Shown here: positions 63,136 through 64,000 of the stretch, in pieces | Layout: each line of letters opens with the position of its first letter | Position numbering within the stretch: the stretch's first letter is position 1 | Assembly (NCBI GenBank): GCA_028551475.1 | Contig: CM052356.1 | Span: 19,123,884 to 19,187,883, forward strand | Origin: Casuarina equisetifolia | Lineage: Eukaryota; Streptophyta; Magnoliopsida; Fagales; Casuarinaceae | DNA length: 64,000 nt | Reading direction: 5' to 3' | Notes under the pieces: model-generated | The model's input: only the letters and a program-made list of their open reading frames with translations | Databases searched by the model: none | Told to the model about the DNA's origin: nothing | Translations under genes and position numbers: made by a program

Positions 63136-63223
63136 ATTCTTCTTCCCCATCTATGATTTTTCTGTAGCTTCATTCTTCTTCCCCATCTATGATTTTTCTG
63201 TAGCTTCATTCTTCTTCCCCATG
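63136..63223. repeat. 36 bp tandem repeat, about 2.5 copies
   Basis: The unit CATTCTTCTTCCCCATCTAT plus the next 16 bases (ending TGTAGCTT) is repeated almost perfectly twice, followed by a partial third copy that ends at CCCCATG. Confidence 0.85.
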
Positions 63224-63869
63224 TAAAAGTATTAGAATTTGTTTTATTGTTTTGGTCGTAAAGAATATGGTTTGAGTCCATATTGCTTAATTTGGTTTGA
63301 GAATTTTTTTGGATAAGAAAGAAATGTTCTATAATTCTTAACCAGACTTTTGGTATAATTAGCTTTTTATATAATATTTCGAACTCGGTTTTATACGTCA
63401 CTTCTGAGTCTTAAATCAAACTTTTGAGTGAAGCGATTTTTTATACTTATATCCGGATTGGATCACTATATAGTGCATCTGGGTTTTGTCAGAGACATTC
63501 CTAATCTTTTCTCTTCTTTTCCAACTATAAAATTCCATGTGAATGCAATGAACTCCCACGTTATATCCCCGGAAGTAGCCACCAAAAGATTCTCCAGGAT
63601 TCGAGCATGGTCAAATGTGTTCCGGAATGCTAGATCTAAGACAAGGAGTCAATCCGCTCATAATTACACTGAAAAACCAAATAGATATCCGCGTCTACAC
63701 ACGCAACGTTGTCGTTGAAAAATTTGGCAGTTTCCCACCGGGGGATGAATGGGAAGGATGGAAGGAAGGAAGGAAGGGAAATAAAAAAAAGAAAAAAAAC
63801 CATGAGACCTCGGCGTGATTCTGCAGAGAACACGATCGCTGAGAATGGGCGCCTGTCTCTCGTGGATAT

Positions 63870-64000
63870 CCTAGGGATCATGGTGGTCCGATGGTCAAAC
63901 TGACAAAGGATTCGAACCCTGCTGTGGGTCAGCTTAGACCGCCCAGATGCATTCAATAGAATGAGTTGGCTGATGGCATTTGTATTACGTTCCCTTGCAA
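63870..64000 (+). mobile_element. SINE-like tRNA-derived sequence, runs off window
   Basis: TGGTCCGATGG (A-box-like) at about 63883 is followed by GGATTCGAACCC (B-box-like) at about 63908. This is the order and approximate spacing of an RNA polymerase III internal promoter. The flanks do not fold as an intact tRNA, so a SINE or tRNA relic is more likely. The right end is cut by the window. Confidence 0.3.

Larger units (their letters stand above)
62801..64000. other. 3' flank of IDD gene to window end
   Basis: This includes the IDD 3' untranslated region, a 36 bp tandem repeat (63136-63223) and a tRNA-like promoter pair near 63,880. Open frames at 63428-63718 and on the opposite strand near 63,700-63,950 show no family resemblance and overlap simple A-rich sequence. 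Confidence 0.45.

Noticed and set aside
63428..63956. Overlapping short frames on both strands at the window end
   Set aside because: They run through simple A/G-rich DNA and have no family resemblance.
63850..63960. Possible intact tRNA gene
   Set aside because: B-box-like bases are present, but I could not pair an acceptor stem or anticodon arm at the right spacing on either strand.

Overview
This is a 64 kb stretch of nuclear DNA from a flowering plant, most likely a dicot. The evidence is GT-AG introns of 80 bp to about 2.2 kb, AT-rich introns and intergenic DNA, and plant-only families (DUF620, OVATE, IDD zinc fingers, OEP24, the plant IRE branch of AGC kinases). I joined exons by hand from the sequence, requiring GT/AG borders and an unbroken reading phase. 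All ten models close in frame, and the COP9 subunit comes out at exactly 397 codons plus stop. I see no prokaryotic features, CRISPR array, rRNA or intact tRNA.

Layout, left to right: a DUF620 protein (-, 1290-4272); an OVATE family repressor (+, 6333-7193, no intron); an unrecognised 806-residue protein with internal repeats (-, 8341-12148); the plastid outer-envelope pore OEP24 (+, 14652-17851); a Claspin/Mrc1-like replication-checkpoint protein (+, 19114-23834); a single-exon membrane protein of the At1g75140 type (+, 25067-27031); an IRE4-type AGC protein kinase in 17 exons (+, 29231-41249); COP9 signalosome subunit 4 in 14 exons (-, 42385-46676); a glycoside-hydrolase-123-like (DUF4091) protein in 16 coding exons (+, 47417-56665); and an INDETERMINATE DOMAIN zinc-finger factor (+, 60526-62800). 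About 3.9 kb between the last two holds only weak candidates (an ORF at 57470 and an orphan exon-like stretch at 58384).

The genes are ordinary, independently transcribed plant genes and not an operon-like system. Two pairs are head to head: the 806-residue gene with OEP24, and CSN4 with the GH123-like gene (740 bp between start codons). Repeats are minor: a few microsatellites, an 81 bp tandem duplication, a 36 bp tandem repeat, and three short tRNA-like (SINE-type) promoter remnants.

I found no convincing new multi-gene system. The items most worth a second look are the plant GH123-like enzyme with its Asp-Glu pair, the uncharacterised 806-residue protein with a possible PP1-docking motif, the short upstream ORFs of the IDD gene (including an AUG-UGA start-stop), and the orphan exon near 58.4 kb.
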